Of a stretch of DNA of 64,000 nucleotides, positions 30,016-43,800 are shown one piece after another. Below the pieces are notes generated by a model, which had not been told where the DNA came from, did no database searches, and worked only from the letters and a program-made list of their open reading frames with translations. The DNA lies in NCBI RefSeq assembly GCF_051020955.1, contig NW_027476112.1, positions 186,001 to 250,000 on the forward strand, in the 5' to 3' direction. This DNA comes from Megalopta genalis. Lineage: Eukaryota; Arthropoda; Insecta; Hymenoptera; Halictidae. The translations under genes were made by a program, and so were the position numbers. Position 1 is the stretch's first letter, and every line of letters begins with the position of its first letter.

Positions 30016-30461
30016 ATACTTGTGATATAAATGATTTAGTTTCAACTGCATGCTATACAAACGAGTTAGCTTCAAATCCATGCGAAACACATGATTTAGA
30101 TTCAAATCAAAGCGAAGTAGAAGACTGATCTTTGAATCCATGCGAAACAAGTGGTTTAGCTTCAAGTACATGTGATATACATGATTTAGCTTCAACAGCA
30201 TGGGAAACAAACGAGTTAGCTTCAAATCCATTCGAATCACATGTTTTAAATTCAAATAAGTGCGAAGTAGAAGGCTTAGCTTCAAATCCATGCGAAGCAA
30301 ATGGTTTAGCATCAAACACCTGCGATAGACATGGTTCAGTTCCAACAGCATGCAAATCAAACGAGTTAGCATCAAATCCATTCGAAACACATGGTTTAGA
30401 TTCAAATCAGTGCGAAGTAGAAGGCTTAGCTTCAAATCCATGCGAAGGAAATGGTATAGCA

Positions 30462-33400
30462 TCAAATACTTGTGATATACATGATTTTGCGAAACAAACG
30501 AGTTAGCTTCAAATCCATGCGAAAAACATGATTTAGCTTCAAATCAATGCGAATTAGAAGGCATATCTTCGAATCCATGCGAAACAAATGGTTTAGCTTC
30601 AAACACCTGCGATATACATGGTTTAGCTTCATTTGCATGCGAAACAAACGAGTTAGCTTCCAATCCAAGCGAAAAACATGATTTAGCTTCAAATCAATGC
30701 GAAGTAGAAGACTTATCTTCGAATCCATGCGAAGCAAATGGTTTAGCATCAAATACTTGTGATATACACGATTTAGATTCAACAGCATGCGAAACAAACG
30801 AGATAGCTTAAAATCCATTCGAAAGACTTGGTTTAGATTCAAACCAGTGCGAAGTAAAAGGCTTAGCTTCAAATCCGTGCGAATCAAATGGTTTAGCTTC
30901 AAATACTTGTGATATACATGATTTAGCTTCAACAGCACGCGAATCAAACGAGTTAGCATCAAATCCATTCGAATCACATGGTTTAGATTCAAATCAATGC
31001 GAAGTAGAAAGCTGATATTGGGATCCATGCGAAACAAATGGTTTAGCTTCAAATACTTGTGACATACTTGATTTAGCTTCAACAGCATGCGAAACATACG
31101 AGTTAGCTTCAAATCCATTCGAAAGACATGGTTTAGATTCAAATCAGTGCGAAGTATAAGGCTTAGCTTTAAATCCATGCGAAGCAAATGGTTTAGCTTC
31201 AAATACTTGTGATATACATGATTTAGATTCGACAGCATGCGAATCAAACGAGTTAGCATCAAATCCATTCGAAACACATGGTTTAGATTCAAATTAGTGC
31301 ACAGTAGATGGCTTAGCTTCAAATCCATGCGAAGCAAATGGTATAGCATCAAATACTTGTGATATAAATGATTTAGATTCAACTGCATGTGAAACAAACG
31401 AGTTAGCTTCAAATCCATTCGAAAAACATGATTTAGCTTCAAATCAATGCGAAGTAGAAGGCTGATATTCGGATCCATGCGAAACAAATGGTTTAGCATC
31501 AAATACTTGTGACATACTTGATTTAGATTCAACAGCATGCCAAGCAAACGAGTTAGCTTCAAATGCATGCGAATCAAACGAGTTAGCTTTACATCCATGC
31601 GAAACACATCATATACCTCCAAATCAATGCGAAGTAGAAGGTTTAGCTTCAATTCCACCGGAATCAAATGGTTTAGCTTTAAATACTTGTGATATACATG
31701 ATCCAGCTTCAATTGCATGCGAAACAAACGAGTTAGCTTCCAATCCAAGCGAAAAACATGATTTAGCTTCAAATCAATGCGAAGTAGAAGGCTTATCTTC
31801 GAATCCATACGAAGCAAATGGTATAGCATCAAATACTTGTGATATACATGATTTAGATTCAACAGCATGCGAAACAAACAAGTTAGCTTCAAATCCAAGC
31901 GAAAAACATGATTTTGCTTCAAATCAGTGCGAAGTAGAAGGCTTAGTTTCAAATCCATGCGAAGCAAATGGTACAGCATCAAAAACTTGTGATATACATG
32001 ATTTAGATTCAACTGCATGTGAAACAAACGAGTTAGCTTCAAATCCATTCGAAAAACATGATTTAGCTTCAAATCAATGCGAAGTAGAAGGCTGACATTC
32101 GGATCCATGCGAAACAAATGGTTTAGCTTCAAATACTTGTGACATACTTGATTTAGCTTCAACAGCATGCGAAACAAACGAGTTAGCTTCAAATCCATTC
32201 GAACGACATGGTTTAGATTCAAATCAGTGCGAAGTATAAGGCTTAGCTTTAAATCCATGCGAAGCAAATGGTTTAGCTTCAAATACTTGTGATATACATG
32301 ATTTAGCTTCGACAGCATGCGAATCAAACGAGTTAGCATCAAATCCATTCGAAACACATGGTTTAGATTCAAATTAGTGCAAAGTAGAAGGCTTAGCTTC
32401 AAATCCATGCGAAGCAAATGGTATAGCACCAAATACTTGTGATATAAATGATTTAGTTTCAACTGCATGCTATACAAACGAGTTAGCTTCAAATCCATGC
32501 GAAACACATGATTTAGATTCAAATCAAAGCGAAGTAGAAGACTGATCTTTGAATCCATGCGAAACAAGTGGTTTAGCTTCAAATACATGTGATATACATG
32601 ATTTAGCTTCAACAGCATGGGAAACAAACGAGTTAGCTTCAAATCCATTCGAATCACATGGTTTAAATTCAAATCAGTGCGAAGTAGAAGGCTTAGCTTC
32701 AAATCCATGCGAAGCAAATGGTTTAGCATCAAACACCTGCGATAGACATGGTTCAGTTTCAATAGCATGCGAATCAAACGAGTTAGCATCAAATCCATTC
32801 GAAACACATGGTTTAGATTCAAATCAGTGCGAAGTAGAAGGCTTAGCTTCAAATCCATGCGAAGCAAATGGTATAGCATCAAATACTTGTGATATACATG
32901 ATTTAGATTCAACAGCATGCGAAACAAACAAGTTAGCTTCAAATCCAAGCGAAAAACATGATTTTGCTTCAAATCAGTGCGAAGTAGAAGGCTTAGCTTC
33001 AAATCCATGCGAAGCAAATGGTATAGCATCAAAAACTTGTGATATACATGATTTAGATTCAACTGCATGTGAAACAAACGAGTTAGCTTCAAATCCATTC
33101 GAAAAACATGATTTAGCTTCAAATCAATGCGAAGTAGAAGGCTGACATTCGGATCCATGCGAAACAAATGGTTTAGCTTCAAATACTTGTGACATACTTG
33201 ATTTAGCTTCAACAGCATGCGAAACAAACGAGTTAGCTTCAAATCCATTCGAACGACATGGTTTAGATTCAAATCAGTGCGAAGTATAAGGCTTAGCTTT
33301 AAATCCATGCGAAGCAAATGGTTTAGCTTCAAATACTTGTGATATACATGATTTAGCTTCGACAGCATGCGAATCAAACGAGTTAGCATCAAATCCATTC

Positions 33401-34232
33401 GAAACACATGGTTTAGATTCAAATTAGTGCAAAGTAGAAGGCTTAGCTTCAAATCCATGCGAAGCAAATGGTATAGCACCAAATACTTGTGATATAAATG
33501 ATTTAGTTTCAACTGCATGCTATACAAACGAGTTAGCTTCAAATCCATGCGAAACACATGATTTAGATTCAAATCAAAGCGAAGTAGAAGACTGATCTTT
33601 GAATCCATGCGAAACAAGTGGTTTAGCTTCAAATACATGTGATATACATGATTTAGCTTCAACAGCATGGGAAACAAACGAGTTAGCTTCAAATCCATTC
33701 GAAACACATGGTTTAGATTCAAATCAGTGCGAAGTAGAAGGCTTAGCTTCAAATCCATGCGAAGCAAATGGTATAGCATCAAATACTTGTGATATACATG
33801 ATTTAGATTCAACAGCATGCGAAACAAACGAGTTAGCATCAAATCCATTCGAAACACATGATTTAGATTCAAATCAGTGCGAAGTAAAAGGCTTAGCTTC
33901 CAATCCATGCGAAGCAAATAGTTTAGCACCAAACACCTGCGATATACATGGTTTAGCTTCAACTGCATGCGAAACAAACGAGTTAGCTTCAAATCCAAGC
34001 GAAAAACATGATTTAGCTTCAAATCGATGCGAAGTAGAAGGCTGATATTCGGATCCATGCGAAACAAATGGTTTAGCTTCAAATACTTGTGACATACTTG
34101 ATTTAGCTTCAACAGCATGCGAAACAAACGAGTTAGCTTCAAATCCATGCGAAAAACATGATTTAGCTTCAAATCAATGCGAATTAGAAGGCTTATCTTC
34201 GAATCCATGCGAAACAAATGGTTTAGCTTCAA
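30462..34232 (-). other. 1,256-codon open frame in satellite, coding status doubtful
   Basis: This uninterrupted minus-strand frame is built from decapeptides of the pattern xxLKLxxxFR, with methionine at the first position of many of them. Five decapeptides form a 50-residue unit. There is no signal peptide, no known domain, and no cysteine pattern. It stays open mainly because the satellite has no stop in this frame and this stretch lacks frame-shifting indels. Substitutions seem to change residues freely (LNH, LTR and LSR alternate; K and N interchange). That argues against strong constraint, though I cannot compute it. It could be a repetitive protein gene, but I judge it most likely non-coding. 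Confidence 0.25.
31811..33701 (+). repeat. 1,050-bp tandem duplication (7 units)
   Basis: Copy 1 is about 31,811-32,860 and copy 2 runs from 32,861 to about 33,701. Shared rare variants include aaggctgacattcggatcc (near 32,090 and 33,140), aaatccattcgaacgacatg, gcatgctatacaaacgag, and gaagactgatctttgaatcc (near 32,537 and 33,587). The offset is exactly 1,050 = 7 x 150, so phase and frame are preserved, unlike most other long periods here. Confidence 0.8.
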
Positions 34233-36014
34233 ACACCTGCGATATACATGGTTTAGCTACAACTGCATACGAAACAAACGAGTTAGCTTTACATCCATGC
34301 GAAACACATGATATAGCTCCAAGTCAATGCGAAATAGACCGTTTAGCTTCAATTCCCTGGGGATCAAATGGTTTAGCTTCAAATACATGTGATATACATG
34401 ATTTAGCTTCAACAGCATGGGAAACAAACGAGTTAGCTTCAAATCCATTCGAATCACATGGTTTAAATTCAAATCAGTGCGAAGTAGAAGGCTTAGCTTC
34501 AAATCCATGCGAAGCAAATGGTATAGCATCAAATACTTGTGATATACATGATTTAGCTTCAACAGCATGCGAAACAAACGAGTTAGCTTCAAGTCCAAGC
34601 GAAAAACATGATTTAGCTTCAAATCAATGCGAAGTAGAAGGCTTATCTTCTAATCCAAGCGAAGCAAATGGTGTAGCATCAAATACTTGTGATATACATG
34701 ATTTAGATTCAACAGCATGCGAATCAAACGTGATAGCATCAAATCCATTTGAAACACATGGTTTAGATTCAAATCAGTGCGAAGTAGAAGGCTGATCTTC
34801 GAATCCATGCGAAACAAATGGTTTAGCTTCAAATACTTGTGACATATTTGATTTAGCTTCAACAGCATGCGAAACAAACGAGTTAGCTTCAAATCCATTC
34901 GAATCACATGGTTTAGATTCAAATCTGCGCGAAGTAGAATGCTTATCTTCCAATCCATGCAAAACAATTGGTTTAGCTTCAAATCCATGCGAAACACATG
35001 ATTTAGCTTCAAATCAATGCGAATTAGAAGGCTTATCTTCGAATCCATGCGAAACAAATGGTTTAGCATCAAATACTTCTGATATACATGATTTAGTTTC
35101 AACTGCATGCGAAACAAACGAGTTAGCATCAAATCCATTCGAAACACATGGTTCAGATTCAAATCAATGCGAAGTAGAAGGCTTAGCTTCAAATCCATGC
35201 GAAGCAAATGGTATAGCATCAAATACTTGTGACATACTTGATTTAGCTTCAACAGCATGCGAAACAAACGAGATAGCTTAAAATCCATTCGAAAGACTTG
35301 GTTTAGATTCAAACCAGTGCGAAGTAAAAGGCTTAGCTTCAAATCCGTGCGAAGCAAATGGTTTAGCTTCAAATACTTGTGATTACATGATTTAGATTCA
35401 ACTGCATGCGAAACAAACGAGTTAGCTTCAAATCCAAGCGAAAAACATGATTTGGCTTCAAATCAATGCGAAGTAGAAGGCTTATCTTCCAATCCTTGCG
35501 AAACAAGTGGTTTAGCTTAAAATACTTGTGACATACATGATTTAGCTTCAACAGCATGCGAAACAAACGAGTTAGCTTCAAATCCATTCTAATCACATGG
35601 TTTAGATTCAAATCTGTGCGAAGTAGAATGCTTATCTTCCAATCCATGCGAAACAAGTGGTTTAGCTTCAAATACTTGTGACATACTTGATTTAGATTCA
35701 ACTGCATGCGAAACAAACGAGTTAGCTTCAAATCCATGCGAAACACATGATTTAGCTTCAAATCAATGCGAAGTAGAAAGCTGATATTCGGATCCATGCG
35801 AAACAAATGGTTTAGCTTCAAACACTTGTGACATACTGGATTTAGCTTCAACAGCATGCGAAACAAACGAGTTAGCTTCAAATCCATTCGAAAGACATGG
35901 TTTAGATTCAAATCAGTGCGAAGTAGAAGGCTTAGCTTCAAATCCATGCGAAGCAAATGGTTTAGCTTCAAATACTTGTGATATACATGATTTAGCTTCA
36001 ACAGCATGCGAATC
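34126..36014 (+). repeat. 1,889-bp tandem duplication, copy 1
   Basis: Copy 1 matches 36,015-37,903 with very few differences. The left edge lies between gcgaaacaaacg (outside) and gttagcttcaaatccatgcg (inside). The right edge of copy 2 is where gttagcttca changes to gttagcatca. The period is 63 x 30 minus 1. The missing base is visible as gtgattacatg at about 35,379, where ordinary units read gtgatatacatg. Confidence 0.85.
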
Positions 36015-37903
36015 AAACGAGTTAGCTTCAAATCCATGCGAAAAACATGATTTAGCTTCAAATCAATGCGAATTAGAAGGCTTATCTTCGAATCCATGCG
36101 AAACAAATGGTTTAGCTTCAAACACCTGCGATATACATGGTTTAGCTACAACTGCATACGAAACAAACGAGTTAGCTTTACATCCATGCGAAACACATGA
36201 TATAGCTCCAAGTCAATGCGAAATAGACCGTTTAGCTTCAATTCCCTGGGGATCAAATGGTTTAGCTTCAAATACATGTGATATACATGATTTAGCTTCA
36301 ACAGCATGGGAAACAAACGAGTTAGCTTCAAATCCATTCGAATCACATGGTTTAAATTCAAATCAGTGCGAAGTAGAAGGCTTAGCTTCAAATCCATGCG
36401 AAGCAAATGGTATAGCATCAAATACTTGTGATATACATGATTTAGCTTCAACAGCATGCGAAACAAACGAGTTAGCTTCAAGTCCAAGCGAAAAACATGA
36501 TTTAGCTTCAAATCAATGCGAAGTAGAAGGCTTATCTTCTAATCCAAGCGAAGCAAATGGTGTAGCATCAAATACTTGTGATATACATGATTTAGATTCA
36601 ACAGCATGCGAATCAAACGTGATAGCATCAAATCCATTTGAAACACATGGTTTAGATTCAAATCAGTGCGAAGTAGAAGGCTGATCTTCGAATCCATGCG
36701 AAACAAATGGTTTAGCTTCAAATACTTGTGACATATTTGATTTAGCTTCAACAGCATGCGAAACAAACGAGTTAGCTTCAAATCCATTCGAATCACATGG
36801 TTTAGATTCAAATCTGCGCGAAGTAGAATGCTTATCTTCCAATCCATGCAAAACAAGTGGTTTAGCTTCAAATCCATGCGAAACACATGATTTAGCTTCA
36901 AATCAATGCGAATTAGAAGGCTTATCTTCGAATCCATGCGAAACAAATGGTTTAGCATCAAATACTTCTGATATACATGATTTAGTTTCAACTGCATGCG
37001 AAACAAACGAGTTAGCATCAAATCCATTCGAAACACATGGTTCAGATTCAAATCAATGCGAAGTAGAAGGCTTAGCTTCAAATCCATGCGAAGCAAATGG
37101 TATAGCATCAAATACTTGTGACATACTTGATTTAGCTTCAACAGCATGCGAAACAAACGAGATAGCTTAAAATCCATTCGAAAGACTTGGTTTAGATTCA
37201 AACCAGTGCGAAGTAAAAGGCTTAGCTTCAAATCCGTGCGAAGCAAATGGTTTAGCTTCAAATACTTGTGATTACATGATTTAGATTCAACTGCATGCGA
37301 AACAAACGAGTTAGCTTCAAATCCAAGCGAAAAACATGATTTGGCTTCAAATCAATGCGAAGTAGAAGGCTTATCTTCCAATCCTTGCGAAACAAGTGGT
37401 TTAGCTTAAAATACTTGTGACATACATGATTTAGCTTCAACAGCATGCGAAACAAACGAGTTAGCTTCAAATCCATTCTAATCACATGGTTTAGATTCAA
37501 ATCTGTGCGAAGTAGAATGCTTATCTTCCAATCCATGCGAAACAAGTGGTTTAGCTTCAAATACTTGTGACATACTTGATTTAGATTCAACTGCATGCGA
37601 AACAAACGAGTTAGCTTCAAATCCATGCGAAACACATGATTTAGCTTCAAATCAATGCGAAGTAGAAAGCTGATATTCGGATCCATGCGAAACAAATGGT
37701 TTAGCTTCAAACACTTGTGACATACTGGATTTAGCTTCAACAGCATGCGAAACAAACGAGTTAGCTTCAAATCCATTCGAAAGACATGGTTTAGATTCAA
37801 ATCAGTGCGAAGTAGAAGGCTTAGCTTCAAATCCATGCGAAGCAAATGGTTTAGCTTCAAATACTTGTGATATACATGATTTAGCTTCAACAGCATGCGA
37901 ATC
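36015..37903 (+). repeat. 1,889-bp tandem duplication, copy 2
   Basis: This second copy carries the same 1-bp deletion (gtgattacatg at about 37,268) and the same rare variants, such as cctggggatcaaatgg and aaatctgcgcgaagtagaat. One visible difference is gcaaaacaattgg in copy 1 against gcaaaacaagtgg in copy 2 (near 34,960 and 36,850). The duplication is recent. Confidence 0.85.
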
Positions 37904-39905
37904 AAACGAGTTAGCATCAAATCCATTCGATACACATGGTTTAGATTCAAATCAGTGCGAAGTAGAATGCTTATCTTCGAATCCATGCGAAACAAGTGGT
38001 TTAGCTTCAAATACATGTGATATACATGATTTAGATTCAACTGCATGCGAAACAAATGAGTTAGCTTCAAATCCATGCGAAAAACATGATTTAGCTTCAA
38101 ATCAATGCGAAGTAGAAAGCTGATATTCGGATCCATGCGAAACAAGTGGTTTAGCTTCAAATACTTGTGATATACGTGATTTAGCTTCAACAGCATGCAA
38201 AACAAACGAGTTAGCTTCAAATCCATTCGAAAGACATGGTTTAGATTCAAATCAGTGCGAAGTAAAAGGCTTAGCTTCAAATCCATGCGAAGCAAATGGT
38301 TTAGCTTCAAATACATGTGATATACATGATTTAGCTTCAACAGCATGCGAATCAAACGAGTTAGCATCAAATCCATACGAATCACATGGTTTAGATTCAA
38401 ATCTGTGCGAAGTAGAATGCTTATCTTCCAATCCATGCGAAACAAGTGGTTTAGCTTCAAATACTTGTGATATACATGATTTAGATTCAAATGCATGCGA
38501 AACAAACGAGTTAGCTTCAAATCCATGCGAAACACATGATTTAGCTTCAAATCAATGCGAAGTAGAAGACTGTTCTTTGAATCCATGCGAAACAAGTGGT
38601 TTAGCTTCAAATACTTGTGATATACATGATTTAGCTTCAACAGCACGCGAAACAAACGAGTTAGCATCAAATCCATTCGAAACACATGGTTTAGATTCAA
38701 ATCAGTGCGAAGTAGAAGGCTTATCTTCAAATCCATGCGATGCAAATGGTTTAGCTTCAAATACTTGTGATATACATGATTTAGCTTCAACAGCATGCGA
38801 ATCAAACGAGTTAGCATCAAATCCATTCGAAACACATGGTTTAGATTCAAATTAGTGCAAAGTAGAAGGCTTAGCTTCAAATCCATGCGAAGCAAATGGT
38901 ATAGCTTCAAATACTTGTGATATAAATGATTTAGATTCAACTGCATGCGAAACAAACGAGTTAGCTTCAAATCCATGCGAAAAACATGATTTGGCTTCAA
39001 ATCAGTGCGAAGTAAAAGGCTTAGCTTCAAATCCATGCGAAGCAAATGGTATAGCATCAAATACTTGTGATATAAATGATTTAGATTCAACTGCATGTGA
39101 AACAAACGAGTTATCTTCAAATCCATTCGAAAAACATGATTTAGCTTCAAATCAATGCGAAGTAGAAAGCTGATATTCGGACCCATGCGAAACAAATGGT
39201 TTAGCTTCAAACACTTGTGACATACTGGATTTAGCTTCAACAGCATGCGAAACAAACGAGTTAGCTTCAAATCCATTCGAAAGACATGGTTTAGATTCAA
39301 ATCAGTGCGAAGTAGAAGGCTTAGCTTCAAATCCATGCGAAGCAAATGGTTTAGCTTCAAATACTTGTGATATACATGATTTAGATTCAACAGCATGCGA
39401 AACAAACGAGTTAGCTTCAAATCCATTCTAATCACATGGTTTAGATTCAAATCTGTGCGAAGTAGAATGCTTATCTTCCAATCCATGCGAAACAAGTGGT
39501 TTAGCTTCAAATACTTGTGACATACTTGATTTAGAATCAACTGCATGCGAAACAAACGAGTTAGCTTCAAATCCATGCGAAACACATGATTTAGCTTCAA
39601 ATCAATGCGAAGTAGAAGACAGTTCTTTGAATCCATGCGAAACAAGTGGTTTAGCTTCAAATACTTGTGATATACATGATTTAGCTTCAACAGCACGCGA
39701 AACAAACGAGTTAGCATCAAATCCATTCGAAACACATGGTTTAGATTCAAATCAGTGCGAAGTAGAAGGCTTAGCTTCAAATCCATGCGATGCAAATGGT
39801 TTAGCTTCAAATACTTGTGATATACATGATTTAGCTTCAACAGCATGCGAATCAAACGAGTTAGCATCAAATCCATTCGAAACACATGGTTTAGATTCAA
39901 ATTAG
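37678..39905 (+). repeat. Interleaved 1,500- and 1,050-bp duplications
   Basis: The segment starting cggatccatgcgaaacaaat at about 37,679, with the rare catactggat, recurs at 39,179 (offset 1,500, with gacccatgcg for gatccatgcg). The segment starting ctttgaatccatgcgaaac at about 38,575 recurs at about 39,625 (offset 1,050), including the shared cagcacgcgaaac and ccatgcgatgcaaatgg. Both offsets are whole multiples of 150, so exchange occurred in register. Confidence 0.7.
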
Positions 39906-40371
39906 TGCAAAGTAGAAGGCTTAGCTTCAAATCCATTCGAATCACATGGTTTAAATTCAAATCAGTGCGAAGTTGAAGGCTTAGATTCAAATCCATGCGA
40001 AGCAAATGGTTTAGCATCAAACACCTGCGATATAAATGGTTTAGCTTCAACTGCATGCGAAACAAACGAGTTAGCTTTACATCCATGCGAAACACATGAT
40101 ATAGCTCCAAGTCAATGCGAAGTAGACGGTTTAGCTTCAAATCCATGCGAAGCAAATGGTATAGCATCAAATACTTATGATATACATGACTAAGAATCAA
40201 CAGCATGCGAAACATACGAGTTAGCTTCAAATCCATTCGAAAGTCATGGTTTATATTCAAATCAGTGCGAAGTAAACGGCTTATCTTCGAATCCATGCGA
40301 AACAAATGGATTATCTTCAAATACTTGTGACATACTTGACTCAGCTTCAACAGCATGGGAAACAAACGAGT

Positions 40372-40870
40372 TAGCTTCGAATACATTCGAATCAAATGGT
40401 TTAGATTCAAATCTGTGCGAAGTAGAATGCTTATCTTCGAATCCATGCGAAACAAGTGGTTTAGATTCAAATACATGTGATATACATGATTTTGATTCAA
40501 CTGCATGCGAAACAAACGAGTTAGCTTCAAATCCATGCGAAACACATGATTTAGCTTCAAATCAAAGCGAAGTAGAAGGCTGATATTCGGATCCATGCGA
40601 AACAAATGGTTTAGCTTCAAATACTTGTGACATACTTGATTTAGCTTCAACAGCATGCGAAACAAACGAGTTAGCTTCAAATACATTCGAATCAAATGGT
40701 TTAGATTCAAATCTGTGCGAAGTAGAATGCTTATCTTCGAATCCATGCGAAACAAGTGGTTTAGATTCAAATACATGTGATATACATGATTTAGATTCAA
40801 CTGCATGCGAAACAAACGAGTTAGCTTCAAATCCATGCGAAACACATGATTTAGCTTCAAATCAAAGCGA
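40372..40870 (+). repeat. 300-bp tandem duplication
   Basis: The rare strings atacattcgaatcaaatgg and ttagattcaaatacatgtga recur at an offset of 300 bp (for example near 40,381 and 40,681). This is a two-unit duplication with only a few differences between copies. Confidence 0.65.
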
Positions 40871-43800
40871 AGTAGAAGACTTATCTTTGAATCCAAACGA
40901 AACAAGTGGTTTAGCTTCAAATACTTGTGATATACATGATTTAGCTTCAACAGCATGGGAAACAAACGAGTTAGCTTCAAATCCATTCGAATCACATGGT
41001 TTAAATTCAAATCAGTGCGAAGTAGAAGGCTTAGCTTCAAATCCATGCGAAGCAAATGGTTTAGCATCAAACACCTGCGATATATATGGTTTAGCTTCAA
41101 CAGTATGCGAATCAAACGAGTTAGCATCAAATCCATTCGATACACATGGTTTAGATTCAAATCAGTGCGAAGTAGAATGCTTATCTTCGAATCCATGCGA
41201 AGCAAATGGTATAGCATCAAATACTTGTGATTTACATGATTTAGATTCAACTGCATGTGAAACAAACGAGTTAGCTTCAAATCCATTCGAAACACATGGT
41301 TTAGATTCAAATCAGTGCAAAGTAGAAGGCTTAGCTACAAATCCATGCGAAGCAAATGGTATAGCATCAAATACTTGTGATATACACGATTTAGATTCAA
41401 CTGCATGTGAAACAAACGAGTTAGCTTCAAATCCATTCGAAAAACATGATTTAGCTTCAAGTCAATGCGAAGTAGAAGGCTGATATTCGGATCCATGCGA
41501 AACAAATGTTTTAGCTTCAAATACTTGTGACATACTTGATTTAGCTTCAACAGCATGCGAAACAAACGAGTTAGCTTCAAATCCATTCGAATCACGTGGT
41601 TTAGATTCAAATCTGTGCGAAGTAGAAGGCTTATCTTCGGATCCATGCGAAGCAAATGGTTTAGCTTCAAATACTTGTGACATACTTGCTTTAGCTTCAA
41701 CAGCATGCGAAACAAACGAGTTAGCTTCAAATCCATTCGAATCACGTGGTTTAGATTCAAATCTGTGCCAAGTGGAAGGCTTAGCTTCAAATCCATGCGA
41801 AGCAAATGGTTTAGCATCAAACACCTGCGATAAAAATGGTTTAGCTTCAACTGCTTGCGAAACAAACGAGTTAGCTTTACATCCATGCGAAACACATGAT
41901 ATAGCTCCAAGTCAATGCGAAGTAGACGGTTTAGCTTCGAATCCATGCGAAGCAAATGGTTTAGCATCAAATACTTGTGATATACATAATTTAGATTCAA
42001 CAGCATGCGAAACATACGAGTTAGCTTCAAATCCATTCGAATGACATGGTTTAGATTCAAATCAGCGCGAAGTAAAAGGCTTATCTTCGAATCCATGCGA
42101 AACAAATGGATTACCTTCAAATACTTGTGACATACTTGATTCAGCTTCAACAGCATGCGAAACAAACGAGTTAGCTACAAAACCATGCGAAACACATGAT
42201 TTAGCTTCAAATCAATGCGAATTAGAAGGCTTATCTTCGAATCCATGCGAAACAAATGGTTTAGCTTCAAATACTTGTGACATACTTGACTTAGCTTCAA
42301 CAGCATGCGAAACAAACGAGTTAGCTTCAAATCCATTCGAAAGACATGGTTTATATTCAAATCAGTGCCAAGTAAAAGGCTTAGCTTCAAATCCATGCGA
42401 AGCAAATGGTTCATCTTCAAATACTTGTGATATACATGATTTAGCTTCAACAGCATGCGAATCAAACGAGTTAGCTTCAAATCCATTCGAAAGACATGGT
42501 TTAGATTCAAATCAGTGCGAAGTAAAAGGCTTAGCTTCAAATCCATACGAAGCAAATGGTTTAGCTTCAAATACTTGTGATATACATGATTTAGCATCAA
42601 ATCCATTCGAAACACATGGTTTAGATTCAAATCAGTGCAAAGTAGAAGGCTTAGCTTCAAATCCATGCGAAGCAAATGGTATAGCATCAAATACTTGTGA
42701 TATACATGATTTAGATTCAACTGCATGTGAAACAAACGAGTTAGCTTCAAATCCATTCGAAACACATGGTTTAGCTTCAAATCAATGCGAAGTAGAAGAC
42801 TGATCTTTGAATCCATGCGAAACAAGTGGTTTAGCTTCAAATACTTGTGATATACATGATTTAGCTTCAACAGCATGGGAAACAAACGAGTTAGCTTCAA
42901 ATCCATTCGAATCACATGGTTTAAATTCAAATCAGTGCGAAGTAGAAGGCTTAGCTTCAAATTCATGCGAAGAAAATGTTTTAGTTTCAAATACTTGTGA
43001 TTTACATGATTTAGCTTCAACAGCATGAGAAACAAACGAGTTAGCTTCAAATCCATTCGAATCACATGGTTTAAATTCAAATCAGTGCGAAGTGGAAGCC
43101 TTAACTTCAAATCCATGCGAAGCAAATGGTTTAGCATCAAATACATGTGATATACATGATTTAGATTCAACAGCATGCGAAACAAACGAGTTAGCTTCAA
43201 ATCCATGCGAAACACATGATTTAGCTTCAAATCAAAGCGAAGTAGAAGACTGATCTTTGAATCACTGCGAAACAAGTGGTTTAGCTTCAAATACTTGTGA
43301 TATACATGATTTAGCTTCAACAGCATGGGAAACAAACGAGTTAGCTTCAAATCCATTCGAATCACATGGTTTAAATTCAAATCAATGCGAAGTAGAAGGC
43401 TTAGCTTCAAATCCATGCGAAGCAAATGGTATAGCATCAAATACTTGTGATATACATGATTTAGATTCAACTGCATGCGATACAAACGAGTTAGCTTCAA
43501 ATCCATTCAAAAGACATGGTTTAGATTCAAATCAGTGCGAAGTAAAAGGCTTAGCTTCAAATCCATGCGAAGCAAATGGTTTAGCTTCAAATACTTGTGA
43601 TATACATGATTTAGATTCAACAGCAGGCGAAACAAACGAGTTAGCATCAAATCCATTCGAAACACATGGTTTAGATTCAAATCAGTGCGAAGTAGAAGGC
43701 TGATATTCGGATCCATGCGAAACAAATGGTATAGCTTCAAATACTTGTGACATACTTGATTTAGCTTCAACAGCATGCGAAACAAACGAGTTAGCTTCAA

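Larger units (their letters stand above)
37258..41310 (-). other. 1,350-codon open frame in satellite, coding status doubtful
   Basis: This is the longest open frame in the window, about 27 units of 50 codons, with the same xxLKLxxxFR decapeptide rhythm as the frame at 30,462-34,232. Its first codon is TTG, so a real start would lie further in. The lower end falls at the same kind of 1-bp deletion (gattacatga) that defines the 1,889-bp duplication. The frame is therefore bounded by satellite indels rather than by gene-like signals. I see no promoter, splice or polyadenylation context specific to it. Most likely it is a consequence of 3n periodicity. Confidence 0.25.

Noticed and set aside
30462..34232. 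Leucine-rich or pentapeptide repeat protein
   Set aside because: The decapeptide xxLKLxxxFR does not fit the LxxLxLxxN or A(D/N)LXX consensus spacing.
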